From Altericroceibacterium endophyticum (GTDB lineage: Bacteria > Pseudomonadota > Alphaproteobacteria > Sphingomonadales > Sphingomonadaceae), in NCBI RefSeq assembly GCF_009827595.1, contig NZ_WTYT01000004.1, positions 319,317 to 383,316 of the forward strand: 64,000 bases of DNA. The letters are read 5' to 3'. The notes below the pieces were generated by a model, which was not told where the DNA came from, made no database searches, and saw only the letters and a list, made by a program, of their open reading frames with translations. The position numbers and the translations under genes are program-made. Of the stretch, positions 17,713 through 25,890 are shown one piece after another. How positions within the stretch are numbered: position 1 is the stretch's first letter; each line of letters starts with the position of its first letter.

Positions 17713-19567
17713 TGGCGCTCCCGATGATGATCTGCAGTCCCTCGGTTTCCCGTGAAATCGCCTGAAGCTCGCTCAGTACCGCGGTCAGGTCATCGGGACT
17801 CACTTCTTCAGCAGCTGGGGAATCGACGATCAGGAGACCGGGATGGCGACCGAGGCCCCGTTCCCGACCGACACGAAGCAGAGCCACCGCAGTCGCGATC
17901 CGCAGCCGCAGTCGCTCGCCCGCCGTCACCTTGCTGAAGCTGGTCGGCTCGCTGCCCTTGGTCAGAAGGAGAGAGGCGTTGGTGTTGAGCTTGACCTCCT
18001 CCAGCATCTGCACGCCGAGACGCTGTCCCAGCGCGAGAATCTCCGCGTTCAGCCGATCGAGGATGTCGCCGCGACCAGCCTTATAGGCTTTGTCTGCCTC
18101 TGCGTGAGCCGCGCTGACGAGCGCTAAGTCGGGAGAAACGGCGACGGGTGTCGCAGGCGCATGGCGCTCCTTCAGAGCGCCTTCCAGTCGCGCGACCTCG
18201 AGTTCTGCCTTGCGGCGCTGTTCGAACGTGGCGCTCGTCGCCGCCTTGGTGAGTGCTTGGCGTGCCCCTTCGAGCTCGGCGCTGCTCGCCTTCGACTGCC
18301 CCCCGAGTGCCTTGGCGTTGGCACGCGCGCGACCGGCGGCAGCCTTGGCAGCCGCTAAACGCTGTTCGCTCGCGTCCAGCCCCTCGCTTGCGCCCTCCAT
18401 CTCGTCGATAGGGATATCCTCGGCGCAGAGCGAACAACTCAGATCAGCGCTTTCGCGCTTCAGCCGTTCGCCCGACACTCGCGTCTCGCAACGCGGGCAG
18501 CAAACGGGCTGCAGGCCGTTAAAGAATTGCGTCGCGACGATGTTCTCCCGCAGATCACGCACCGCCCGCTCGTCCGCGGTCGCGAGGCGTTCCAGTTCGG
18601 TCGCTTCGGTCTCGGCGCGAGCTAGGCGCTGCGCGAGATCGAGAGCAATCGGCGAAAGGCGGGCGACCTCGCCGGCAAGTCGCTCGAGCTCGGCGGCCGT
18701 ACCTGTCGCCGGCGCGAAACCTTCGAGAATCTTCTTCGCTACCTGGAGTTCGCGGTCGATTCGTGCGCGTGCCGTCTCCGCTTCTTTCGTGGCAGTCGTG
18801 GCAGCCTTGGACGCTTTCTCGGTCTCTTGGTCGAGTTCGCGCTTTGCCGTGCCCGCCTGCATGACCGTCGTCGCCCAAGGCATGCCAATATACATCTGCA
18901 GCATCCGCGCGGGCAGGCCGGCCATTTGGACGTCGCCGAGCAACTGCTTGTGGTCGCCGCCAAAATAGAGACCGCCCGAGAGCGCGGCCCAACCATGCTC
19001 GACGATCTGGCGCTCGTCTTCCTTACCCTGCATCGCCGTGATCGGGTCGAGATCGAGCGTGTTCATCATGAAGCGCGACATCGCGGCCTCGAATCCCTCG
19101 TCCGACATGAAGCGGTCCAACTCGTCAATCTCGCCCGACACGCGGCGACGCGCCAAGCTGCCGCGCGGAACACGCTCCTCGACCGCAAACTCCACCACGT
19201 AATGCTGATCATCGACATCGAATTCCACGCACACAGAGGACAACCACCGGCGCACATCGTCCTGCAGGCCCTTGGGTGTGCCTCGCAGCGCCCACAGCAG
19301 GATCTCCAGCACGGTCGATTTGCCACGGAGGTTACGTTCGCTCGTTACTGCCCAGACGCCGGCGGCAAGGTCTGACCAGTCGAAGTCGATCGGACCTTGT
19401 GCGGTTCCGCGCTTCTCTCCCTTGAAAGCAATACGCCGCACTGTCAGCTTTCGTGCGGGACGCAGGGGCCGGTCCGCCGTGATCCCTCGCTTGCGTAGAG
19501 CCAACTCCGCTTCTGCGGGGCGCATGCCAGCCTTTTCCGCGACCATCTCCAGCCAACCACTGCTCAT
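17639..19567 (-). CDS. Rad50/SMC-like ABC ATPase with central Cys4 motif
   Basis: 642 residues. An unusual Walker A, RNLRGKST (78-85), keeps the GKST core. The C-terminal half has the ABC signature VTAGERLRL (547-555) and Walker B LLIVDSPAAEE (578-588). The middle is two long Ala/Glu/Arg coiled coils joined by a zinc-hook-like element, CCPRC (356-360) and CSLC (378-381). This is the layout of compact Rad50-type proteins. It overlaps the upstream gene by 4 bases (ATGA) and the downstream nuclease-like gene by 74. The trio matches the logic of ABC-three-component systems: ATPase, winged-helix middle component, effector. Confidence 0.8.
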   Translation of the reverse strand: MSSGWLEMVAEKAGMRPAEAELALRKRGITADRPLRPARKLTVRRIAFKGEKRGTAQGPIDFDWSDLAAGVWAVTSERNLRGKSTVLEILLWALRGTPKGLQDDVRRWLSSVCVEFDVDDQHYVVEFAVEERVPRGSLARRRVSGEIDELDRFMSDEGFEAAMSRFMMNTLDLDPITAMQGKEDERQIVEHGWAALSGGLYFGGDHKQLLGDVQMAGLPARMLQMYIGMPWATTVMQAGTAKRELDQETEKASKAATTATKEAETARARIDRELQVAKKILEGFAPATGTAAELERLAGEVARLSPIALDLAQRLARAETEATELERLATADERAVRDLRENIVATQFFNGLQPVCCPRCETRVSGERLKRESADLSCSLCAEDIPIDEMEGASEGLDASEQRLAAAKAAAGRARANAKALGGQSKASSAELEGARQALTKAATSATFEQRRKAELEVARLEGALKERHAPATPVAVSPDLALVSAAHAEADKAYKAGRGDILDRLNAEILALGQRLGVQMLEEVKLNTNASLLLTKGSEPTSFSKVTAGERLRLRIATAVALLRVGRERGLGRHPGLLIVDSPAAEEVSPDDLTAVLSELQAISRETEGLQIIIGSANASAIVDRLGEQWCRSATGDDYLW

Positions 19568-20214
19568 TCGCCGAGCCCTTCCAAGATTGCCGCGAGCCGT
19601 GCCAGCACCAGATCGGTGACCGGCTGGATCAAATGGCTAAGTTCCGTTCCCGCATATTCAGCCTGTAGATACTGTCGGTCCTTCAACGCCTTGCCGCCCT
19701 GTTCACCCGCCACCCGCGCCACGATACAGGCACGATCGCGATACCAGCCAAGCTCGGGCGCTGCAGCGGCGATCCGCCCCAGCGCGTCTTCGCCTGCGCT
19801 GGTCAGCAGATAGAGATGCTCGCGGATCTTGCCGGGAACACCTTCACGCTTGATCCGAATGAGGTCTGCTGCCCTAAGGATAGCCAGCGCATTGTCGAGC
19901 GGTTCGAACGCCCCGAACAGATAGCGTACCATCGGCAGGCGCCGAAGATCGGGTTCACGATCATCGAATATACGCTGTGCGATCGTCAGCAGATCGCGTT
20001 CGCCGGACGTCTCGAATTCCGTCAGGAGTTCGTTGGCGAGGTAATCGGGATTGCGCATCCAGAAGTCGAGAGCCTGCAGGCGCGACTGGGAGTGCAGGAC
20101 GCACACAACATCGCTTCCCCAGCGGCTTGCATCATTTGCATCGCCGGCCGCCTGAATGCAGGCGAGCAAGCGAATGGCTGTTTGTCTTTCGCTGGCAACA
20201 GCTATTTCTGTCAC
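19564..20214 (-). CDS. winged-helix-like middle component of the ABC operon
   Basis: 216 residues from a GTG at 20214. No in-frame ATG gives a better start. Residues ~95-150 look like a winged helix (LDNALAILRAADLIRI, then a hairpin and LTSAGEDALGRI). The rest is helical. It is the first gene of the operon, with a 4-base overlap with the ATPase. Middle components of ABC-three-component systems typically carry such a domain and bridge ATPase and effector (family knowledge). The match is by context and secondary-structure pattern only. Confidence 0.65.
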   Translation of the reverse strand: MTEIAVASERQTAIRLLACIQAAGDANDASRWGSDVVCVLHSQSRLQALDFWMRNPDYLANELLTEFETSGERDLLTIAQRIFDDREPDLRRLPMVRYLFGAFEPLDNALAILRAADLIRIKREGVPGKIREHLYLLTSAGEDALGRIAAAAPELGWYRDRACIVARVAGEQGGKALKDRQYLQAEYAGTELSHLIQPVTDLVLARLAAILEGLGE

Positions 20215-21005
20215 TTCAAATTCACCCTGCTGTCGATCTTCGTCAACTTGCCTCGCCGACCCTCACTTTTCTTATGTACCCGATCGCTCGGTAAAGACTA
20301 GTCGCAGCAGATATGCTCCACGCACAATAAATTATCGAGATTTGAGTTGGCGGTGCTGAGTATCGCTCGCCTGGATGGCGTCTGCTAGGGGTGAGCCGTG
20401 AATCGATCGCGGCTTTCAGAACGCTTGATTGCAGCACCAAAATGCCAGCATGTCAGCGGTAATCGTCGGCGCTGGCACATGAATAATCGACGGTTATCAA
20501 GAGGCCCAGCTAAGCCGCTGAATGAAGGCCATTTGGGTGGAGACGGCCCGTTTAGGAAAATCGGCAGGGTGCCAGAGACGACGTCCACCCTTCTGTAGCC
20601 ATTGCCGCGCTGATCCATGGGGCCACCTCACCGGGAGGCCCGCTGCAATACTATAGGATTGAGTCGACTTCTTCTCGCACCCAGCGACCAGTTCCGCAGC
20701 CTGGCGGAAGCATAGGAAACGACCGCCCCATTTGCCGCGTGCCAATGAATTCCGGCGAGCGCTGATTAAAGATCAACGCCGCATGCGCCATGCGCTCTCA
20801 CCTCTTCGCCAACGGCGCGATCTATGGTGGTTTCGAATTCCTTAATCGCTCGTAGCAGGCGCTGGCTGGGTACACCCGCGAAATCGGCTTTGTCGAAAAA
20901 GGGAAAAATGAACCTCCTGCGGCCCCGCTCTATTTGATCGGAGCGCTTTTTTGTGCGGGAAACGGCGGTGTTTGGCGTTCTTAAATAGGGCGGGAATAGG
21001 AAGGT
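20215..21005. other. non-coding stretch between defence island and prophage
   Basis: About 790 bases. Short open frames exist on both strands (for example 20385-20618 minus), but none has a convincing start, composition or recognisable protein. By the attachment-site logic, this is host DNA that lay downstream of tRNA-Ser(CGA) before the prophage inserted. Confidence 0.4.
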
Positions 21006-21024
21006 TGGCGGAGAGGGTGGGATT
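21006..21024. repeat. attL, 19-bp copy of the tRNA-Ser 3' end
   Basis: TGGCGGAGAGGGTGGGATT, identical to 63117-63135. The match stops exactly at base 21025 (t versus c). It marks the left end of the prophage; TGG is the complement of the tRNA CCA. Confidence 0.85.
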
Positions 21025-21190
21025 TAAGATTGCATTCAAGACACTGATTTTATTGTACTAAATATCGGAAAAATGGCCGATACCATATTCGGTACCACCG
21101 CGATTTTGAAGATTTTTCACAGCGATCGGCAAGCGGATTTGTCAGTTTCTGCACTGTGCTTCGCCCCTAGGGGGTGGGGTGCTGAAAAAA

Positions 21191-21434
21191 CCCTACAAAC
21201 CCTACATTGGCTGTTTTCTGCGGGTTTCAGACCCTACATTTTACCCTACCTCGACCCTACCTGATAGAGAATGACGAACCCTACATTTTGAAAATAAATA
21301 TATAATAATATCAATTACATAGGGTTTCCCTAAAAATTTGTAGGGAGAATATAGGGTTTCTACTCAAAGTGATTTTTGGCAGTTTTCTGCGGGTTTCAGG
21401 TCAATTCCGCCGCATTATAGGGTTTGTAGGGTTG
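21191..21434. repeat. CCCTAC / GTAGGG motif cluster around an AT-rich core
   Basis: CCCTAC occurs six times on the plus strand at 21191, 21200, 21232, 21244, 21255 and 21279. After an AT-rich core (about 21285-21318) the complementary form appears: TAGGGTTT at 21320, GTAGGG at 21340, TAGGGTTT at 21352, and TAGGGTTTGTAGGGTT at 21418-21433. Oppositely oriented short repeats around an AT-rich centre resemble an iteron-type replication or partition site. A 10-bp palindrome CCCCTAGGGG lies just outside at 21164. Function is inferred; no initiator gene is adjacent. Confidence 0.6.
21213..21399. repeat. 18-bp direct repeat pair within the CCCTAC cluster
   Basis: GTTTTCTGCGGGTTTCAG at 21213-21230 is repeated exactly at 21382-21399, 169 bases apart, one copy on each side of the AT-rich core. 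With 5' flanks GGCT/GGCA the similarity extends to about 22 bases. Confidence 0.75.
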
Positions 21435-21516
21435 CAAAGCCCCCCTCCCCCAAGTTGCTGTCAGCCGAGCGCAATTCTGAAAAAGTCGGCGGCTGATCGA
21501 GTGATCCGCCCTTCTC

Positions 21517-21594
21517 GCTGCCGCCTCGCGACTTTTTGGGCAGCAGCGGCTCGATCACACGCCACTCGAAGTCGGTCAGATCATATCGGCTCAT
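21517..21594 (-). pseudogene. IS5-family transposase N-terminal remnant
   Basis: From ATG 21594 the minus strand encodes MSRYDLTDFEWRVIEPLLPK followed by KSRGGS, the characteristic N-terminus of IS5-group transposases. Similarity then stops after ~26 codons and the frame runs into the GTAGGG repeat region. No DDE domain or terminal inverted repeat is left, so this is a dead fragment. Confidence 0.7.
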
Positions 21595-21672
21595 GTTAAC
21601 GCTAAATCAGACTGTCGGGCCTGTGAAAAGCCAATACTGCAAATCGTCCTTTGAACGTGCTATCGAGGGCCG

Positions 21673-21909
21673 ATGAGCGATGGCTATCAGGGACTAGGAC
21701 CAGATGATCGGGGCGGTTGCATCGTCGCAGCAATCGTTGGGATGATCGCCCTGTTCGTCGACTTAGGCCGCATCTTTGGCGATCCGGCTCCGGGCACCGA
21801 AGACCTGTGGTGGAGGCACCTCCCGGTCCTCTTGCCGACCTGTCTGATCGTAACCATCACCTTTTTCGTCAGCAGGGCTATGTTCCGAAACCGAAAATCC
21901 GACGACTAA
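21673..21909 (+). CDS. small two-helix membrane protein
   Basis: 78 residues with two hydrophobic segments (CIVAAIVGMIALFVDL and LLPTCLIVTITFFV) and a short basic C-terminus. GAGG lies 4 nt before the ATG. It sits in the prophage cargo just inside attL. I recognise no family. Confidence 0.55.
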   Translation: MSDGYQGLGPDDRGGCIVAAIVGMIALFVDLGRIFGDPAPGTEDLWWRHLPVLLPTCLIVTITFFVSRAMFRNRKSDD

Positions 21910-22382
21910 AAGCGGTCCGTTTATGAGTTCACAGCCTAGGTGCACGAAAATGCACGGTGACAGTGGCGGTCGGATGCCAGCACAACTCTTAGAAGGGCGC
22001 GCCCGCACGTTCTATAGGAGGATGCACGGAAAGCCGCATAAGAAGCGCGCAGGCGAGGGGGGGAGATGAGCGCCGCGCTCGGGGTCCGGCGCGCTGTGCC
22101 TTACAGGTGCTCCGCATCGCAGATGGTCTTTGTCTAACGATCGAAGTTTCATGATAAAATGATAGCCGCTTCACTAAAGACTCAACTGCCCCCTAGGCTT
22201 CAGGTCAGGAGGCGGTGTTTCGAGGCTTTCCCCCATCTCACTTCCTTGGCTTGCCGGATCAGCCGATGTTCTATATTTGTTTCACTGCAATCCGCTACAA
22301 ATCTTGGCGGCAGATCGCATCGCTTGCTGCTTCGCCTGAGAGGCGACACTAAAGAGATGTCTGAGGAGTAGGTGTTTTTGCT
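21910..22382. other. non-coding stretch in prophage cargo
   Basis: About 470 bases. A 42-codon frame at 22021-22149 begins right after GGAGG with no spacing and is Arg-rich, so I do not call it. Nothing else recognisable is present. Confidence 0.4.
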
Positions 22383-22976
22383 ATGGCAACACTGACGAGT
22401 TTTTGGTTCGCCTTGACCAGCTTTATTTGGGCTGCGGCCCCCGTCGCGGTGGCATATTCAGCCATGCGTATCGCAGGAGCCCAGTACGCAGGATCAGCAC
22501 CGGTAGCGTTGATCCGTGAGTCTAAACGGTCATTCGAGCGCATTAAAGACGGCTCAATTGCAAACACTAATTCTATCTATGCAGTCCATTTCTGGAACCA
22601 TCGTAAGTACGCGGTCGAGTTTTCGACATTAACAGTCAGAGCTAACATTCCGATTAGAGGAGGATCGTCTCAAGACGATAAGTTAGTATCTGTTAATTGG
22701 CTTGGATCGACGTATATAGCCTGCTTTGATGAAATCATCGAAGCAGGCTCTGATGACAGCTTCCTAGTATCGATAAAGCCAGAAAATGCAGGTGAGCAAT
22801 TAAAGTACGTGGACCTCTCGCTGCTATATCTCGATCCCCGGTCAGGCAAACACAAGCGATTGTGGCTTCAACCGTTGGATAGCCAACGCCCACCATGGAT
22901 TTTCCATCTGAACAATCAGCTAAGGCTTAGCCGCGTTGGCTGGATTAGTCAGTTCTTCCATCGTTGGGGCGGATAG
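22383..22976 (+). CDS. hypothetical membrane-anchored protein
   Basis: 197 residues. An N-terminal hydrophobic segment (FALTSFIWAAAPVAVAYSAM) would anchor it in the inner membrane. The remainder is a soluble beta-rich domain with even spacing of hydrophobics. AT content and codon use differ from the GC-rich phage genes, pointing to recently acquired cargo. No family recognised; it could be a conversion or immunity gene. Confidence 0.6.
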   Translation: MATLTSFWFALTSFIWAAAPVAVAYSAMRIAGAQYAGSAPVALIRESKRSFERIKDGSIANTNSIYAVHFWNHRKYAVEFSTLTVRANIPIRGGSSQDDKLVSVNWLGSTYIACFDEIIEAGSDDSFLVSIKPENAGEQLKYVDLSLLYLDPRSGKHKRLWLQPLDSQRPPWIFHLNNQLRLSRVGWISQFFHRWGG

Positions 22977-23149
22977 ATACTGCTGAAGCCCGGACAATAT
23001 GACACTTGGTTAACCCGAGATTCGAACGAAGCTTTCTCCATGTGTTCACCATATTCTGGCGCGCTAGAAGTGAGTTCTTCCGCTGAGCGGTGGGGTGAGA
23101 AACAGCAACTCCTGATTTAGCACCAAAATCCGTCAAAAATTGTCACCTT

Positions 23150-23213
23150 AGCTACTATGCGCCAACTGCCATCTCGCGATGCACGGCGCGATGGCAGTTG
23201 GCGCATAGTAGCT
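23150..23213. repeat. 28-bp inverted repeat at the 3' end of the HNH gene
   Basis: Left arm 23150-23177 and right arm 23186-23213 are complementary at 27 of 28 positions around an 8-nt loop. On the minus strand the right arm encodes the HNH motif LCANCHR and the left arm encodes the last codons and stop of the same gene. Reading leftwards the hairpin is followed by a T-run (AATTTTTGA), so it could also act as a terminator. Confidence 0.85.
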
Positions 23214-24273
23214 GAAGATCCTCCAGCTTGCTTTGGTGGCCATCTTCCATTTCAGCCACCTGAGTTGCTTGGTGATGCGCTTCGAAGCATGCAACAGCAA
23301 CGCTCTCCCCATATTCCTCGATCCAGTCACGAGAGCATTTTTCACAATGAAACGAACCATGCTTGCGAAGAAATGCTTCTTTGAATTCCGTAACCAATTG
23401 GCGGTTCCGTTCTCGTTTTAGATGCTTTGCGCGGTAAACGCTCCCTTCGATGAAGCGCCTATCCTCATCGGTTAACGTATGATCGCCCAACGCGTTATCA
23501 ACTGCCTCTGACGCATCACCTGACTGGGATTTTTCAAAACCTTTATCGGCAGCTTCGTGGACAATAGTAAACCCATGCTTGCGGAGTGTGGCAAAACAAG
23601 GAGTGTTCTCTCCGCCGCGAAACTGGCTCCAGCTAACCGACTGACCACGCAAGATACTTAGCGCAAGGCCGATAATGGCCTTTGGGCGAAGCTTCGTGCC
23701 ATCATCAAGCAATACTGAATAATGGGTATGCGAACCAAAATCAGGATGGATAGTGCCGGACCGAAGAGCTTCAACAGCCTCATCAAGGTGAGCCCGCGTA
23801 AGCCGCTCAAACTCACCACGCTCTATCAGTTCATGCTCCACTTTACCTGGGCCTGCTTTGCGCAAGCGAAAGCGCTGTGAGACATAAAGATACCGGGTTT
23901 CAATGAGCACCCGCTTGGTTCGGTTGCCTCCTGATTTTTCCTCAGGCTTCTGCGGCCATGCGGCGAGACGAAGTCCCACCTCGCGTGCCAGTGCATCCGG
24001 TTCAAAGTCGGCAAGCTCATCAGCTTCGAACAAGGTACGTTCTGCAGGCGGTGCTTTGTGCGCCTCGCTACTGTCGATCGCAATTCGGGTGATGGCGCCA
24101 TCCTCGCAGCCACGGCGCAGAAGCAAGCGCAAGGCGCGCTGATAATCGGGGTTGCGAGGAGGCCGTCCTTCCATTGAGCCACCGCGACTGTGCAGCATTA
24201 GAGATTTCCCACTGACATCGACCCGGGCGTTCAAAATGATGTCGGCTTTCTCGCCCTCGACCCAATGCACCAT
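23155..24273 (-). CDS. HNH endonuclease, ScoMcrA-like
   Basis: 372 residues from ATG 24273, which has GGAGG 5 nt upstream. The GTG at 24285 is less likely because it overlaps that site. Residues ~195-245 (YSVLLDDGTKLRPKAIIGLA, SWSQFRGGENTPCF) resemble the head domain of ScoMcrA-type modification-dependent nucleases. The C-terminus is a zinc HNH domain: CEKC, CFEAHH, LEDLQLLCANCHRAVH. Such enzymes cut modified foreign DNA, so in a prophage it could exclude rival phages (inference). The gene ends only 8 residues after the HNH motif, inside a near-perfect inverted repeat. It lies 14 nt after the preceding gene, so they are co-transcribed. Confidence 0.82.
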   Translation of the reverse strand: MVHWVEGEKADIILNARVDVSGKSLMLHSRGGSMEGRPPRNPDYQRALRLLLRRGCEDGAITRIAIDSSEAHKAPPAERTLFEADELADFEPDALAREVGLRLAAWPQKPEEKSGGNRTKRVLIETRYLYVSQRFRLRKAGPGKVEHELIERGEFERLTRAHLDEAVEALRSGTIHPDFGSHTHYSVLLDDGTKLRPKAIIGLALSILRGQSVSWSQFRGGENTPCFATLRKHGFTIVHEAADKGFEKSQSGDASEAVDNALGDHTLTDEDRRFIEGSVYRAKHLKRERNRQLVTEFKEAFLRKHGSFHCEKCSRDWIEEYGESVAVACFEAHHQATQVAEMEDGHQSKLEDLQLLCANCHRAVHREMAVGA

Positions 24274-24287
24274 GGCTGCCTCCACCC

Positions 24288-24764
24288 TTAGAGTGAAGAA
24301 TAATCCAAACTCGAATCCCAGATTATCTGATCTTTCGAACTATCACTGTATATTTTCCAATCCTTAAAGTGAACGCCACGATTAACAGAATATGTGATTA
24401 TTCCTTCTTTAATATCTAAATATCCCGCATCATAACGACCATTACTAAGTGGCATATAAATTTTATTATCAGAAACTAATATCTTTCCTCCATCTTGATA
24501 TGATGAACTATCAAGACTTATTTCAGCTTTTGCATCATCTAATATCACAGCATATCCTGGCAGATGGTTGATTTCGATTACCACACCGATGCTGGTTGGG
24601 TGAGAGTCATACCTTAGCGGGACTACAAATTTGGTTTCGGAGCTTGGCGCTCCTTCCACTTGCGCGGCAAGACAGAGCACGCTGCAATTGGCGCTTAGAA
24701 AGTAGAAGAGAGATCCAACTGGCACATCTTTGATGGGGATTACCCGAAGTGGTTCAACAAGCAT
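24288..24764 (-). CDS. hypothetical protein upstream of the HNH gene
   Basis: 158 residues from ATG 24764 (GGAGAG upstream). Beta-rich, no signal peptide and no membrane segment. Unusually AT-rich, especially the 3' half, against a GC-rich neighbourhood. Co-transcribed with the McrA-like gene 14 nt downstream, so it may be a partner or inhibitor. No family recognised. Confidence 0.65.
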   Translation of the reverse strand: MLVEPLRVIPIKDVPVGSLFYFLSANCSVLCLAAQVEGAPSSETKFVVPLRYDSHPTSIGVVIEINHLPGYAVILDDAKAEISLDSSSYQDGGKILVSDNKIYMPLSNGRYDAGYLDIKEGIITYSVNRGVHFKDWKIYSDSSKDQIIWDSSLDYSSL

Positions 24765-25001
24765 AAACTCTCCAACGCCTTACGAAATTTTCACCGATCC
24801 GCAATTCTATAATTCAGGCCAGTAGCATGCCCTCATTAGGCATTAGAATAATTTCTATCCGCTCGTCTTAAAGAGAGACAACCTATAAATTGGGGGAAGA
24901 CGATGAACTAAAGCAACTCTAGGACGAAGACGTTAGAAGTTAGAATACCTTCGGTTTTATCACCAGCTACTCTTCGTTCTGAGAATTATGGAACTTTGCT
25001 T

Positions 25002-25598
25002 ATGCCAGACCTACCCTCAGCCGAAGAGGTGACAAACTTAGCCATGCTACTGGCTCCAGGCTTGATTATTTTGGGCGTTCGCGCCCGCTTCAAAGATGGC
25101 AACACACCAAACTTGAAAGAAAAGTTTGCTAGCTACGCCGTGACTTCTACCGCTTATTATTCAATAATTGCCCCACTTTTCTACGTTAATTCAGGATTAT
25201 TATTACCCAATTGGTTATGGACCATTTTCCATTACTTTCTTGCCCCATCTGCAACCGCTTTAATAATTGTTTTTATTGATCAGAAGGAATGGTTTTACAA
25301 GATAGCAAATCACTTTGGCTTTCGACTTGCACACCATATTCCCAGTGCGTGGGATTACGCGTTCTCAAGGCTCGACAGTGGAACCTTTATATGGATAAAA
25401 CTGAGCAACGGCACAGAATATGCAGGAAAAATGGGGGAGTTTTCCTGTGCCTCTTCGAACAATTCAGAGCGTGATATTTACCTCGAAGAGGTTTGGACCA
25501 TCAACGAAGGAAAGGATCCTTGGACAGAGCTATTTCCTAAGCGCGGTGTTCTTCTCTGTGGCAAAGACATTCAACGAGTTGAATTTTTTAAAGGATAA
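25002..25598 (+). CDS. DUF6338-type membrane protein
   Basis: 198 residues from ATG 25002; a TTG two codons earlier is possible. Residues 1-90 contain three hydrophobic segments (LAMLLAPGLIILGV, YSIIAPLFYV, FLAPSATALIIVFI). The soluble half has IPSAWDYAFSR, WIKLSNGTEYAGKMG and the ERDIYLEEVW block that I associate with DUF6338. A small Gly/Pro-rich gene follows 3 nt downstream. Function of the family is not known to me; the pair is typical mobile cargo. Confidence 0.7.
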   Translation: MPDLPSAEEVTNLAMLLAPGLIILGVRARFKDGNTPNLKEKFASYAVTSTAYYSIIAPLFYVNSGLLLPNWLWTIFHYFLAPSATALIIVFIDQKEWFYKIANHFGFRLAHHIPSAWDYAFSRLDSGTFIWIKLSNGTEYAGKMGEFSCASSNNSERDIYLEEVWTINEGKDPWTELFPKRGVLLCGKDIQRVEFFKG

Positions 25599-25601
25599 AT
25601 A

Positions 25602-25805
25602 ATGTCGGATAATAATGACGGTAAAAAGACTGAACGAAAGAATAGCGATCGCCAGTTTCTCACCGATGCACACGTCCCATTACAGAAATTATGGCAACCT
25701 GCCACCAAGGTACAGGGTGGTTACCGCCCGCCGACGAGTGAAGGAGGGACACCGCCAACCGGCGGCGGGGGCGGCAAAGAGCCAAATACCGACAAAAAGG
25801 AATAG
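25602..25805 (+). CDS. small disordered partner of the DUF6338-type protein
   Basis: 67 residues, highly polar. A Lys/Asp-rich N-terminus is followed by LWQPATKVQGGYRPPTS, then a Gly/Pro/Thr tail with five glycines. No hydrophobic core, so probably disordered. It starts 3 nt after the upstream gene, implying coupled expression. Confidence 0.6.
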   Translation: MSDNNDGKKTERKNSDRQFLTDAHVPLQKLWQPATKVQGGYRPPTSEGGTPPTGGGGGKEPNTDKKE

Positions 25806-25890
25806 GTAGCGGCGAATGTAGCTGAGCCCCTTTCTATTAAGCGTTGCGCCGACCAACTCTAGAGGCTCATCATTTCTTTCCTAATTATTG

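Noticed and set aside
21191-21434. CRISPR array
   Set aside because: The repeated unit is only 6-8 bases, spacing is irregular and orientation inverts; no cas genes are present.
22021-22149. 42-codon frame after a GGAGG
   Set aside because: No gap between the ribosome site and ATG; Arg-rich translation without pattern.
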